Source: Fennellomyces sp. T-0311
Taxonomy: Eukaryota > Mucoromycota > Mucoromycetes > Mucorales > Lichtheimiaceae
Direction of reading: 5' to 3'
NCBI GenBank assembly: GCA_025266875.1
Contig: JALLLT010000009.1
Coordinates: 930,001 to 994,000, forward strand
Length of the DNA: 64,000 nucleotides
Each line of letters starts with the position of its first letter. Within the stretch, counting starts at the first letter, position 1. Below, piece after piece: positions 12,315-24,028 of the stretch. The position numbers and the translations under genes are program-made. The notes beneath the pieces were generated by a model that did no database searches, was not told the DNA's origin, and saw only the letters and a program-made list of their open reading frames with translations.

Positions 12315-15300
12315 TTACTTGTGTTTGGAGTATACTTGTTCCAGAATCTTTTGCAGCGTGTCTTTGAGATTGACCCACCCGTCGCGGATGAACAGTTGCG
12401 ATGCAAATTCTTTAACATAGGTTTGACTATCATTATACATTAACAAATGTTACAGCTCCATCAAGTAAAACTTACGTAACGGATGTGCGAGACTGGTTAA
12501 GCTCCACACGAACTGCTTCCATATTGATAGCCGGAAACCGTAATAGATCCTTCACCTTCAGTTCGATAATGATCGTCACTTTTGCGCGGTGCAAATAACT
12601 GGATACGACCATTGTACTACGGACCCCTCGTTCATTGAAATCGTCGCTTTCCAATTGTTCATACTGGATAAAGTATCTCCCTCCAGCATTATATAGCTCC
12701 CGATAAATCAAACGAGCTTGGGTCCAATTGATGGCTACGGTCTCCACAACCTGAGATCGTTCAGTAACTGCGTGATTACTTATTACAGGAAATAAACTAA
12801 CCTGATTTGCGTCCTGGATATTCTGTACCATCCCGTTCAATCCTTCCACCAATCCCAAGAGATTATGGTAGTAGTTACTGCGTGCTTCCATCATACGTAC
12901 AGATACTACACCACGTGGGATGGCTTTGGGGTTTTCTATTCGTACGGATATATCGTTCATGATCATAACCTCAAGGAGTTCATCAGTCTTCTCCAAGGGC
13001 TCTAATCGACTGAACTTTTTGCAGTCTTCGTAGTGATCTTTTTTTTTTTAAAAAAAAAATCAGCCTTCTGTTTCTCTAGTTTCTGTGACTTTTTCTTTAC
13101 CTTTTGCACGTTGTAAGTCTCTTTCAGTAAGACGGTTTTTCGAGCCAAGCTCCTTCTCGATTTTCGCGATTTCCTATCATTCTACATGAGTACTTTTTTT
13201 TTTGCATTGCCAAAAAATACTTACAACTTCCAATTCCTCGCGTCTCGTGCCCAGGTGTACTGACTTTTCCGTAAGCGCGTTTTCTGTTTCGACAAGCTTT
13301 GCAATATCACTACGATACGATGATAACATCGTTCTACACATACAATTAATACGTTCTGCTACATTGGCCTTACTCCTAATCCATACCTTTGATCTTTGAT
13401 ATCCGACAGCTTGTTCTCAAGCTCATCATGGTTAATCTCATCGTATTTTTGCTTCCTGATAAAATGGATAAGTTGTCGAATTACCCATTAATATAATCCA
13501 CTTACTTTTGACGAGCTTCTGTCAACTTTTCTTCCAGCTCTTTAAAGTGCTTTTCTGTGCTAACCAAGCGAGTGGTCAAGCTCTGCTTAAAGTCTTCTAG
13601 ACACCGCTCATCCTAAACAATTTTTCAATCATCACATCTGTCTCCAGCAGCAAAATAGACATACCTCCGACACACGATCCGCGTTTTGTTGAAGATCCTT
13701 CAATAGTGCATCTGTTTTGGTCTGTTTATATTCAAGCAATGTCTGGAGAGCTTTGAATCCAGAATGCTCTACAAGGTCCTTTAGCTTTTCCTAATTTCAT
13801 CGATAAGCAATGTATTAAAAAGAAGATTGGTTAATGCACTTTTGTCAGCCATACATCAATTTGACTTTGCGTGTCCAGGTCTCCTTCGAGGTATTTGATC
13901 ACCAAGGGCGGATTGACTGTGCTCAATTGCTCATTGAATCGCTCGATTGCCTTCTCATCCTCCGTGATCAAATCTTTGACTTCTTCGCAGTACTAGGTCA
14001 AGGATCAGCTTTTGTGCGTATAACTTTAATGCTGCACTTACTGATCTGTACATTTCCAACTCGGGTATCGTCGTTGCTGCTGCATTTGCCTGATCGGATA
14101 TCCGAACAGGCCCTGCTAGTACATCAGTAATCTCATATCGTAAATATGTTTTGAACACACAAACGCACCTTCGCTTGTGTCAAATCCAGAAGTTCGCGGT
14201 CTCTGACTTATTAGCACAGATTCACCAAACGAAATTTTGGCAAGCACAAGGAATTCGGATAATGGTACACTCTGTTCTGTTGGTAAGGATGGTGATGGAG
14301 GATCCTACGATAGTCATATATCCACGTGAATAGAGATATTCGCCACCTAGTGATAAGTAATTTACCTCAAGTTCATTCGATGAATCATAAAGATGAGAGA
14401 GTTCTTCGTCGAGAATGTCTTCTATACCTAGAGTAAGCTATCCGCAGCTTTTTTGTATTGCCTTTGTATCCGTACCTGCGCCATCCTCGTGCAAGAGTAA
14501 ATGATCAGACATAGAACCCAATTCAGACGCATCCGAGCTGCGAGCGTAACGTGGACTTCGACCCAAATTTTCCAGTGTCTCGGCAATACTGGCAATTCGT
14601 TGACCCAGAGGAGACTTATCGTACAGAACACGTGGAGAGTGTGAAATGCGCCTTGGTGTTGTTTGTCGAGACAGGCGTTCGATGATGTACTGTTGTGTTA
14701 CTTCCATATCTGAATCGGCATCCGAGGCAACATGTGTAGAAGGTACTCGTCCGGGCGAATACACGTTTTGTGCAATGTTGGCGCGGAATCTTTCCAGCAG
14801 ACTCTCGCGACGTGTTTCCGTTTCTGCAGACGATATGTGTTTTGGTGTACTTTTCGTATCTGACCCCAAATCAGCAAACGGCGAGCGACGTTTCGACGAG
14901 TATCGTTCCTGCAATACAGATCGCGGTGGAGGCTGTGCTTGTTGAGTTATTTCCATTTCCGAATCGTTGTCTGACACTGATTCAAAACGTGCTGCAGGTG
15001 ATCTGGCTTGTGGCGCTCTGTTTTCATCCTGCGGTGTTGCTTCTTGCTCGTTATCGGTCACTTCTTCGAATAATTCGGCAGCTGTGGGTGGTTTTCGACC
15101 AGCCATGTAATTGTTGAAGGCTGTGGGTTCGCCATCATCCTCATCGTATACTTGACTTCCTGCGCGTTGCAGTCGCTCGGTAAAGCGTCGCTTAGGGCTG
15201 TTTCCTTCGAGTATTGGTGGACTACCGAATAGATCAGGCCGGCTAATGCGATTTGTTATACGACATACTTTTCACATGACCAATCCATTGCATTACCGTT

Positions 15301-15935
15301 TACGATGATCGTTCGGTGACCCAGTCAATCGTGATAAGAAGGGACTAATCCACTTGTTTAGACGAAACTAAGGATATTAGGCTGGGCACTTACTGGTCGC
15401 TTATCGGAGGAGAAGCCGCTGGTTCTGCATCGAACACTGAAGAATCTGGTGCTCGGTTACGCAGTCGTTCGTGTCCACCTTCAGAAGAAGCATCGTCTTC
15501 GCCAAACAATCTAGTACCATTCCAGTAGTTTGAGTATGCGCGTCTACTTTTGTCGTGTGCAAACTGTGTGCTCATACCGTACGCGATCGAAAGGAGAAAA
15601 GCTAACGTGGCGTGCTAATTGTTGTTGGCGACGTCTGTTTTTTACGCTGTTAGCATTGAACCGACTGAAAAGAAAGGTGTTGATTCATACTCTGGTCTCG
15701 ATGGCCGTGGTGAGTTGTACGGATTGGGTGTTTGCGAGCCGCTTTTTAAAATACTTCGCACAGGAGACTAATGCATATTAAAAAAAACATTAGAAAGCGC
15801 AAGGGCCTCAAGTAATAAAAGACATACTTGTGCTGCTAATCTCGAAGTAAATCGACTTTCGGAATTATCAACGGTCCATCGGCCATTGTCGAATGGATCG
15901 TTCATTCGAGCTGGCGATCGGTGTGGTACAGACAT
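12315..15935 (-). CDS. spc7: Kinetochore scaffold KNL1/Spc7/Spc105
   Basis: KNL1 is the outer-kinetochore (KMN) scaffold that recruits PP1 and the Bub1/Bub3 checkpoint. I resolve 18 exons in transcript order: 15935-15828, 15767-15691, 15634-15578, 15510-15394, 15344-15297, 15242-14476, 14427-14366, 14304-14169, 14115-14042, 13992-13855, 13790-13665, 13612-13506, 13455-13387, 13333-13225, 13173-13101, 13037-12802, 12750-12476 and 12426-12315. They sum to 2691 nt, or 896 aa. The N-terminus carries a SILK motif (VRSILKSG) and an RVSF-like motif (RHVSFSP), both PP1-docking sites. Only two MELT-type motifs are visible, MEITQQ and MEVTQQ. The conserved Spc7 block starts PLSEFLVLAKISFGES. Long charged, probably coiled-coil segments follow, then the C-terminal RWD region (NWTQARLIYRELYNAGGRYF). 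The bases 12751-12801 are a 3n, stop-free intron. Confidence 0.93.
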
Positions 15936-16078
15936 CTTTAACAACGCGCTTAGTTAAGAAAAAGTCGGCTCAAATAAATTTATTGGAACTAGAACTTATA
16001 CACATGATCTTGAGGATATCCCAGTCTACGCATTCCATCGTTAGTAAGCACGCATCGTCAGCAACGCACATATATGGC

Positions 16079-17268
16079 TTACTCCTTCAGTACACCACCC
16101 AATTCTCCCTGGCTTTTATCGGGTGCCTTGGCTCCCGCCAGTGCAGCAAGCATTGGATCCGGTCCGCATACAAAAATGACCGAATCGGGTGTATCAGGCT
16201 TGGGCAAGTACTTTTTAATCAATTCCTTGCTCACGAATCCAGTGTGCCCATCCCACTTGGCTGGTGGGCGATCTAGTGCGTAAACGACCTTGAATCGGTT
16301 GGGATAAGATTTGGCGTACGATTCAAGCTCTTCTCTGAGCAAAATATCGTCTTCAGTCTGATTGGCAAAGATCAATGTAACTTTGGTCTTGTCGTCTGTA
16401 GACTTGTTGCCAAAGATCTTGCGAACCAATTGAAGCTGTATGTATGAAACTATTAGCGAAAAAGTATGCGATTAATCCAGCTACAGCATACCATGGGCGT
16501 GATTCCGGTACCGCCGGCAATCATGCCAACATTCTCCACTAAAAGGCGCGGTCAATCGTTGGAGTTTCTTCTTTCCACCTTGCATTACCTTTTCCTTGAT
16601 CCCAATTGTACTTGGGAATGGGGCCTTTGATATCGAGAGTATCGCCAGGTTTCAATTTGTGGATATGTCGGCTCATCTTGCCTTGGTCATAGTCCTTGAT
16701 GACGAACTCCACGTAACCTTGTGTCTTTCTTTGGTTTAGTTTATCATGACTTTTTCGACGTAAACATTACCTCTTCATGAGACGTTGGTGTGTACGGACG
16801 GATCACATAGCCAGTGCTACCGTCTTTTTTAGTGATTGGATAGCGTGTAATCACACAGGAAGCAACATGCAATCCTGACACATGTTGGTCCGATGGCAGT
16901 TTAAATCGAAACACGCTCGTATTATGATTAATAGGTTCCACTTTTTCGAGCTATAAACACAATTCTTTTTTTCAGTCTAAACTTAAAACAGAATATTTTT
17001 AGCGTCGATACTTACAGTGAACGATCGAAACTCCTGTGGGCTGAACGCTGTAGGCTTCTGTGCAGCATCCGCGAACGCTCGTTGACTTCCGTAGTTGGAA
17101 AAGTAATAATAGGCACCAGCCGTTGTTGTTGCCAACATTGATGCTTTCATCGTCCAGTTGTTACGTGATATGCCCGCATTGGTTGCTGTACCATACGAGC
17201 ATTTCTATTATTTTCTCTCGTAAGTCAAGAGTGAGTATTACCATGTATATGGATTTACCATCCCCCAT
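16079..17268 (-). CDS. MCR1: NADH-cytochrome b5 reductase (mitochondrial Mcr1 type)
   Basis: Transfers electrons from NADH via FAD to cytochrome b5 and related acceptors. Six exons in transcript order (17268-17259, 17185-17016, 16950-16771, 16724-16589, 16538-16492, 16435-16079) give 900 nt, or 299 aa, the usual length of Mcr1. The N-terminus ([14 protein letters not shown], then [17 protein letters not shown]) looks like a mitochondrial targeting or anchor segment. The FAD-binding motif is RPYTPTS, followed by [17 protein letters not shown]. The NAD-binding motif is AGGTGITPM, and CGPDPML is near the C-terminus. The first coding exon is only 10 nt, so the start is the least certain part. Met codons at the MKASML segment are alternatives. 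The stop lies 144 nt upstream of the spc7 start codon on the same strand. Confidence 0.92.
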
Positions 17269-20004
17269 GCTGATCTCAAGCGAATTGCGTTTGCAGTAAT
17301 TGAGCGTGTGGTGAATAACGACATGGTTCAAAAGAGTGAAAAAGAAAACAAAAGAACGTCGTGACGAGACTAAAATTTCTTTGCATTATATCGGATAATT
17401 TGTCGGCCAAACTATTAGTCCAGGGTTTAATGCAGTTTGCATTGACGTGCTTTCATGTGTACAAACAGAAGGACAAGATAAATTTTACCTTAGTTCATTT
17501 CTTTATAAGGATTGGCTTGTATAGAAGCGATAATGCATTAAGCACTTCCCTAGTTGAATAAAGCATGAAAGACCAATTGACGTGTTCCACGTAGGTATGT
17601 GGTCACTTCCTTGCTGTACAAGTGTATAGTTATGTAGTAAAGGGCGCTGGTACCATGTCCATAGACAACCTACGGAAGAAAAAACAGTCCTGTATAAATA
17701 AAAGGTTGTCATAAGATAAAAAGAAGCTGTGCGGACATAAAGCCGAAAAGGAAAAGTGCTTGAGCTATGAGGCACCACACGAAGCCTAGTTACCTGTGGA
17801 GCCATATGTTCAGCCCTGTAGGGCTTCTTTTGACTCCGGTTAGTCGTCGTCGTACTGCCTATCTTCATTACTCAGCTTATCGATTCTTTGAAGGACCTGT
17901 AGAAGTGTGGACCACATTTCCCCCTCTTACCCCGGGTCAGTCCATTATTTGAATGCGGAAAGTCCGTTAAAGATGTGGTTGAGAACCTGGGACTCATTTC
18001 GTTGATCAAGTAATTGTCCAAATACTTAGAGGTTCTCTTGGTATTTCAATTCATAGCAATGGACAGGTAGCATAGTGTTCTCTGGAGGCTTTCACACCAC
18101 CGCATTCGCAATCCTTCAGTGGATATAATGGAAGCCAGTACATGTGCTATTTCACCAGACGGCATCTTTCTTTGGAGGAGGCCGCAAAGTACAAGATACG
18201 GTCGACAATTCGGTATGTTAGGAGGTACTGGATTGACTTATACTAGGAACACCTAGATGTAAACTTTTCATCACATTTCTTGCTAATGGCAGCTGCAATT
18301 GGGTCCTAAAGAGGAGTCAGTCCCTTCTATAGCTTGTGATACTGCTTATATAGCCTTCTTATGGACTGGTTGTTGGTGGGATTAGTGCGTTAGCCGTTAG
18401 ATCGCAATAATCTGTTTGTTATTTATCGGCATACGTTTGTGCTTGTTGCATAATACGTACCAGTTGGGGAGACTCAATTGATCTTTCGTAAGATATGTCT
18501 TGACAACCGCACTATTGACGAAAGGTTAACTTCATCCAGAATACTGGATCTTCCAGTTATCTAGACGCGCATTTCAGATCCCTACCTTATTGTTTTACGA
18601 ATAGCGATCTTTTAATCGATTGTGCCGATATAAACTCTGAAATATTATCATTCGTTCGAACCGAGCTATTTTATTCTTCAGACCTTGAAATAGTCGTACG
18701 CCTGAATATGAGCTATTACCGTTTGATTCTTATGAAAACCAAGCTACTCCCGCAACACTTTTCGGTGCTCACTGTTTCATGCAAGTTTCTCTGTACTTAC
18801 GGCAGCAATATCTGTGAAAAAAAAGACCACTTATCCCACATGGCTACCAGATCATATTCATGGACTCTGCTGTAGGTTCCCCTTCAACACAGCCCCGTTT
18901 GAAGGATATGTACTGCTTCCTGTATCCCTTGTTGGCAGCCATCATTTTGTTGCGTTTCGTTACCGTTTCGAGATGCACGGGCCGTGCTACAGCGGTGTGA
19001 ATACGGCACATAGTACGTGTATTTTCAAGATATATCAGAAATAAGTGATTCTTTAACATTGCCGTTTCGGCCCTTTTGGCAAAATACATACGTCTACTTT
19101 GTGCGAATCAAAGCCTCAATATGCGTCTGTGAGACCAACACGATCACCTTGTTTTGGTTTGTATTCTCGTTACAGCAGTGCCAAGTGAAGAAATGTGATT
19201 GCTTTTTCATCGCTTAAAAATCTGTATACAATGTGTAGATTTGTATAAGCAGATAAAATTAGATGTGGAACGGGGGGTTGGTTTTCACTGCGATGATCAG
19301 GTGCTTGTGGATGGATATATCAAATACTAGTTGACATCTTTTCCTTTCCGATTTCGCAGGTCGAACGAAGAGTACATTGGTGGCACCACTGGTTTTAATC
19401 CTGCCTTTGAAGTTCTGCCGCAGTGATGCGCGCAGTTGTCTTTACTTTTCTATCGTCAGTTGTCAGAGTTGACCTATAATATCATTACAGTACCAGGAAT
19501 TTACTCATACCCCTAATATACGAGCCATTCTAATATGTGTAGTTTTAGCTTCTTGGGTTTTTCAATACGCGAGTGAAATATGCTTTAGTGTAACAATGTA
19601 ACACACTCCTGACGATATTATGCAAGGGAGTAAATGCATTAGTAGTACCCATCCGGGCATTACGCCATGTTTAATTCTAGTCGACACGCTAGAAAAAAGT
19701 CTGAAACGCAAACCGCATCACAATGACTAAATATATCAAGACACTGTTATCCCATGCGATAAAAAAGCACCAGGATCAGCAATAAGCATATAGCACGTCT
19801 CGTACTGGATATGTTCTCGTGTGCATCAAAAGTATATGCATGGGTTCGATGAAACACGATCAACCGATTAGTTTACAGCTGTCTGTAAACTACATTTATT
19901 AGGAGACAAGAGAAAAAAAAAAGTAATTACAATAAGGAAGAAGACTTTACAAAGAGAAAGAAAGAAATATGTAAGAATGTACATTAAAAGGGTTGTTGAT
20001 GAAA
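17269..20004. other. Gene-poor interval containing a LINE relic
   Basis: Apart from the degenerate LINE fragment at about 17860-18240 I see no supported gene. Short open frames at 17361-17561 (+), 18814-19044 (+) and 19017-19217 (+) lack recognisable motifs. Confidence 0.5.
17860..18240 (-). mobile_element. Dead 3' fragment of a LINE-type (non-LTR) retrotransposon
   Basis: Read on the minus strand this block is clearly homologous to the fragment at 35097-35550. It encodes YFAASSKERCRLVK, then an in-frame stop, then WLPLYPLKDCECGG, matching LAASSKDRHRLVKWRMHWLP and PSYPFKDCECGA in the other copy. That sequence resembles the Cys/His segment after the reverse transcriptase domain of fungal LINEs. 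Stops and indels make it a pseudogene. The 5' part is missing, as is usual for LINE copies. The assignment to LINEs rests on memory of family consensus and was not checked. Confidence 0.6.
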
Positions 20005-20526
20005 TTAGAATAGATGCCAGCCACGGGCAATAGCAGAGCCACCGATGGCCAAGCCAATGGCGTACAAGATGATGCTAAAGCCAGTACGAATGAAGCGATG
20101 TTCAAAGATAAAGTCAGCGATAGCGTAAAGGATTGCAAAGACGACAAAGATCCAAGCCAAGATCAAGACAGCGCGAGTGGAACCAACACCGAGAGTATTG
20201 AGGACGACAACGCACAGCAACATGAAAAGAGAATGGCGAAGTGCGCGTTCAAAGTTGTTGAAGCGACGGCCAAAGTTGGTCTGTGCCTTGCTGAGGAAGA
20301 AGTTTGTCTTTGTATGGGCTGTTTCTGGATCTTGCCCGGGCACTGCGGGTGCTGCGGGATCAGCAGTTACATTGACGGCCTCGGCGTCTCTGACAAAGAC
20401 GTGGCGGAAGATGTATGACAGACCCCAAAAGACCCATAACGTGAAGAAGGCAATCCAGGTGGAGCGGACGTAGCTATCGCCAACAAAGGAGGAAACGCTA
20501 TTGTTATAGCCGTCGTAACTATCCAT
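20005..20526 (-). CDS. Small four-helix membrane protein, MAPEG-like
   Basis: Intronless 173-aa protein starting MDSYDGYNNSVSSF. An open frame continues upstream of this Met, but the TATA box at 20621-20629 about 95 nt upstream supports 20526 as the start. Four hydrophobic segments are visible: TWIAFFTLWVFWGLSYIF near residues 22-40, SLFMLLCVVVLNTLGVG near 96-112, VLILAWIFVVFAILYAIADF near 117-136, and IILYAIGLAIGGSAIA near 150-165. A loop RRFNNFERALRHS precedes the second helix. The layout and the Asn/Glu/Arg loop recall MAPEG-type glutathione-dependent membrane enzymes, but the match is weak and I would not assign an activity. It is divergent from the QDPR gene at 20836. Confidence 0.75.
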   Translation of the reverse strand: MDSYDGYNNSVSSFVGDSYVRSTWIAFFTLWVFWGLSYIFRHVFVRDAEAVNVTADPAAPAVPGQDPETAHTKTNFFLSKAQTNFGRRFNNFERALRHSLFMLLCVVVLNTLGVGSTRAVLILAWIFVVFAILYAIADFIFEHRFIRTGFSIILYAIGLAIGGSAIARGWHLF

Positions 20527-20620
20527 GGTAATATAATGTAAGCTTGTTGTCGGTAGTAAACTCTTGTGGGATGTATATAAGAGATGTAGAGAGTGCAGCC
20601 GAAGCGTTGCATGGGTCGCG

Positions 20621-20629
20621 CTTTTATAG
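20621..20629 (-). promoter_or_regulatory. TATA box of the small membrane-protein gene
   Basis: CTATAAAAG on the minus strand, about 95 nt upstream of the start codon at 20526. This is a canonical TATA sequence at a plausible distance. Confidence 0.5.
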
Positions 20630-20835
20630 CTTTTGCTAACCCGTGAAGTTAATCGAATATCCTTGAGCATAAATTATCTTACCCGAAACATTTTGCACTT
20701 GAATCGGAGCTTTGGTTCTGAGCACTATGGCAGCATCGGAACAACCGGATGATTTGCCGTTTCGAAAAGTTCCACGCTACAGGAATTTTCGCACGGCCTG
20801 TTTTTTTTCGTTGCGCGTCCAAAACTTTTATACCA

Positions 20836-21892
20836 ATGAATCATCTAGCAGTCTATGGAGGAGCCGGTGCATTAGGTCGGGTGCTTGTCAACTACTTTAA
20901 GGAACGCGGATGGGTAAGATTATGCTAGTTCAATGACAACAACAATGAAAAGAACGCGAATCCTAACTCAATCGCAACATTAGTCAGTAACCAATATTGA
21001 TCTGATCGAGAACAAAGCGGCTCAGTTCAACGCGCTGGTTCAGGCTGGGGAAGGTCTTCAGGAACAAGCCACCAAGCTGGATCAGACCATGGAAACCAGC
21101 CTGAAAGGAGAAAAGTTGAAGGCGCTTTTCTGCGTCGCTGGTGGATGGGCAGGCGGGAACGCCGCGAGCAAAAGTACAAACAGTGGATAAACGTTGATGC
21201 GAAAACTGACAATAACGCTTAGACTTCATCAAGAACAGCGATTTGATGCTGCAGCAATCGGTCTATTCGTCGTTGATCGCTGCTCGTTTGGCAGCACGTC
21301 ATCTGGACAAGTAATGTGTCAGTGTACTCGTGATTTGACCAGAGCTAATTCAGGGAATAACAGTAACGGGTTGCTTGTGTTGACGGGTGCATTGGCCGCT
21401 CTGAATCCAACGCCAGGTAAAACCGACGTCAAAAAAGATCCCCAAATGTGAAAAATAGCTGATGGTTATACTTTCAAGGCATGATCGGATATGGTATTTC
21501 CAAAGCCGCGGTCCATCACCTCGTACAAGATCTGGCTGCTCCCAACAGTGGGTTGCCAGAAGGAGCCAAAGTCACTGCGATCTGTCCGTGAGTGTCAAAT
21601 GCATGGGTTACGCGAAGGTTACTTGTTACTGATGATCTAAGGGTTAGTGTTACGCTGGATACCCCTGCGAATCGACAGGGCATGCCTAATGCCGATTTCT
21701 CTACCTGGACATCACTTGAGGCGGTGGCAAAGTAAGTTTCAGATGCATGTGTTCTGTGATTGGCCATGACTGAAACTTTTATCCACTTCTAGACAATTAC
21801 ATGGATACTCGACGGGTGAAATCCCGTTGACAAGCGGAAAATTAATCGAGATCCTGACAAAGAACGGCGAAACGTCTTTCAATCAAGTCTAG
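20836..21892 (+). CDS. QDPR: Quinoid dihydropteridine reductase
   Basis: Regenerates tetrahydrobiopterin from quinonoid dihydrobiopterin with NADH. It supports pterin-dependent hydroxylases such as phenylalanine hydroxylase. Seven exons (20836-20913, 20984-21173, 21223-21310, 21364-21416, 21479-21587, 21648-21731, 21793-21892) sum to 702 nt, or 233 aa, close to the 244 aa of the human enzyme. It is a short-chain dehydrogenase fold. The nucleotide-binding motif is VYGGAGALGRVLV. The family-specific block is LFCVAGGWAGGNAASK. The catalytic YxxxK is GYGISKAAVHHL. The tail carries PVTLDTPANRQGMPNADF. Splice sites at 21364 and 21648 were chosen over nearby AGs because only they keep the frame and match the family (LVLTGALAALNPTPG and PVTLDTP). 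The stop lies 79 nt from the convergent VAC7 stop. Confidence 0.94.
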
Positions 21893-21971
21893 AGGGCATG
21901 AATAAACGTTTTTTTAATGAGTATAGAATGTAATATGAGGGTATATTGTATAGAAAAAATGCTCGTCTACA

Positions 21972-23829
21972 TTATGCAAATTGTTTGTCATCCTTCAAGC
22001 AATACCCTTGATCCGGCTCCTCTCCTGAAACAGTGCCTGTCGTTGGGTCCACTCGTGCAACATCACAGATGGCTGCCGATTGGGGATATATGGCTGCAAA
22101 CGATATGGGATTGTACTTTAAAACGCCTCGCGTCACGAGCCCGTAAGGGTATCGAATCATTCTAGACCTATTGTATCATCATTATAGAGCTGTACTTTGT
22201 TGTGTCTTATATATATCCAATTCTTACCATCGTTCACTGCCCGCTTTATCTCCACCGGGGTTCTTGATGCGGATCTGGGAGATGGCCTTGGCAGGTCTAT
22301 TGATGATAAAAGTGGAAGGAAAGGAAAGTGGCTCGTCAAAATGGTAAAAGCTGCCGAGGTATTCCGGGACTGGATCGCCCATTGTCGTTAAATTATTGCT
22401 GTCCATCATCATCAAAGGCACGATCTGACTGAAGGCGAACACGCCGATATCTGCATCAGCTATATGAACAGTCCACCAATTCCAGTTGTTTGCCTTGACA
22501 TGCAGGTCAAAGATCAATTCCTTGTCGGATGCGAGCACGCGTCCCAATTCGACGGACATATCGGTGAGTGGTGTGGCACGGTAAAGCGTTAGCAGGAATA
22601 TGCAGATAAATGCAGCTAGTAAACCCAGGGTAATATTAAAACATATCCGAGCGCTGAAGTGACATGTTAGGATCCGTCTTTATCTTAAAGAACCTTATAA
22701 TTTACCATGACGAAGGACTATCTTGTGATTTTTGCTGTCGTCTGCTGAGCAATGGTGCAGCTTCTTCATCATCGCTGGTATACCCGCCACCATCGCCATA
22801 ACCAAGCATCATATTCGACCGCATACGTCGAGGCGAATGACGCAACTTGTCTGGAAAGTAATCCTTTTTGGATCTGTGAGGGTAATCCATGACGTAACTT
22901 CTTAGCTTGGGACGATAAGTGGATGATAAATCTTCGTCACGACTACGTCGTGTAGTTGGCGCGGGCGTGGGACGGAACCAATCGGTCAACCAACGACGGC
23001 TACTATCGACTTCTTGAGTTGTCGGCATGGTATATATGCGATGCAGGTACGGATTGTTTAAGTCTGAACTGTAACTGTGTGAAGTATCGTATGGGTAAAC
23101 GTAGCGTTCATTTTCGTCGGAATCTTTTTTTTGCCAGTAGTGAATATCGCTTCTTCCTTTTTTTTCTTACACGCCATTTTTACATACCTTCAACGTTCGA
23201 TACAGCGTCAATGAGATTACGATGAAACACTTCGGCTGGGCTAGCATTGCCGTTCATTGGAAGCGACGGTCGCTTACGCTTCTTGTTTGCACATTTTCGG
23301 GTGCCACGCTCATTCTGTCAAGTTTTGCAAAAAAAAACATAGTTATGGTTATTATATCCATGGCAACATACGTTTTTTTTTGTTGCTATACCTCACTAAC
23401 GCGATCAGTGAGAGTCGAATACGGGCTCAAGGACGAACTGGGCATCATGGGTGAGCCGCCACCTGCTCCAGTGGTCGATGTTGACGATGAGAATGTCGGA
23501 TAACGACCCTCAGCTGACGATGATAAAAGAGATTCATCAGGAGCATAATTTGCAGTTGGTGGTAATTCGTCTGCAGGCGTAATGAGTTGAGGGGCCTCGA
23601 AACGCGCCTTCTCAACCGTCAAGTTGCGGTCAAAGTTATTATTTGTCAATAGCAAGTCGCGTCCGAGCTGAGATGGGTATTTTTCGTTATGCAATGTCGG
23701 AAACTTGTTCATAAGCGGTTGGCGTCGAATTGTCTTTGCTTTGGCACGAGCGTCATCGTTGGCAGGTGATGAAGAACCTACTTCCTCCATTGCGTCTTTG
23801 AGTGAAGCAGGTCCGGTTATGTCAGACAT
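21972..23829 (-). CDS. VAC7: Vac7-like vacuolar membrane protein
   Basis: Vac7 is a fungal vacuolar membrane activator of Fab1-dependent PI(3,5)P2 synthesis. Five exons in transcript order (23829-23392, 23314-23188, 23123-22706, 22653-22228, 22167-21972) sum to 1605 nt, or 534 aa. This is much shorter than the yeast protein (over 1100 aa), which has long low-complexity regions. The N-terminal half is Ser/Pro-rich and ends in a basic KKRKRPS patch. The diagnostic motif EVFHRNLIDAVSNVEDSDEN spans two introns and runs into ERYVYPYD. One transmembrane helix (NITLGLLAAFICIFLLTLY) precedes a lumenal LEA2-like domain with LIFDLHVKANNWNWWTVHI and ADIGVFAFS. The start is the Met before SDITGPASLKD. 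Confidence 0.85.
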
Positions 23830-24028
23830 ATGGCGATAAGGAAATAGGCTTGTTTGTATGCAAAAGATAAAAAAAAAGGATTGCGGAAGGAAGTACACAT
23901 TGAAAAGGCTACCAACATTAGGACGCTATCTAAGCTAATTATTTGGAAATGGAGTCGCGTGCTATATAACAATATAAAAAAAAATCCATGGAATCCTGCT
24001 CCCTTTCGTCGCTCTCATCGGCCCCTGG

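Noticed and set aside
15530..15781. Plus-strand frame over the spc7 N-terminal exons
   Set aside because: The opposite strand splices cleanly into the SILK and RVSF-like motifs of KNL1.
20014..20418. 134-aa plus-strand frame opposite the small membrane protein
   Set aside because: The minus strand encodes a coherent four-helix protein with a TATA box; the plus frame has no motifs and no promoter.
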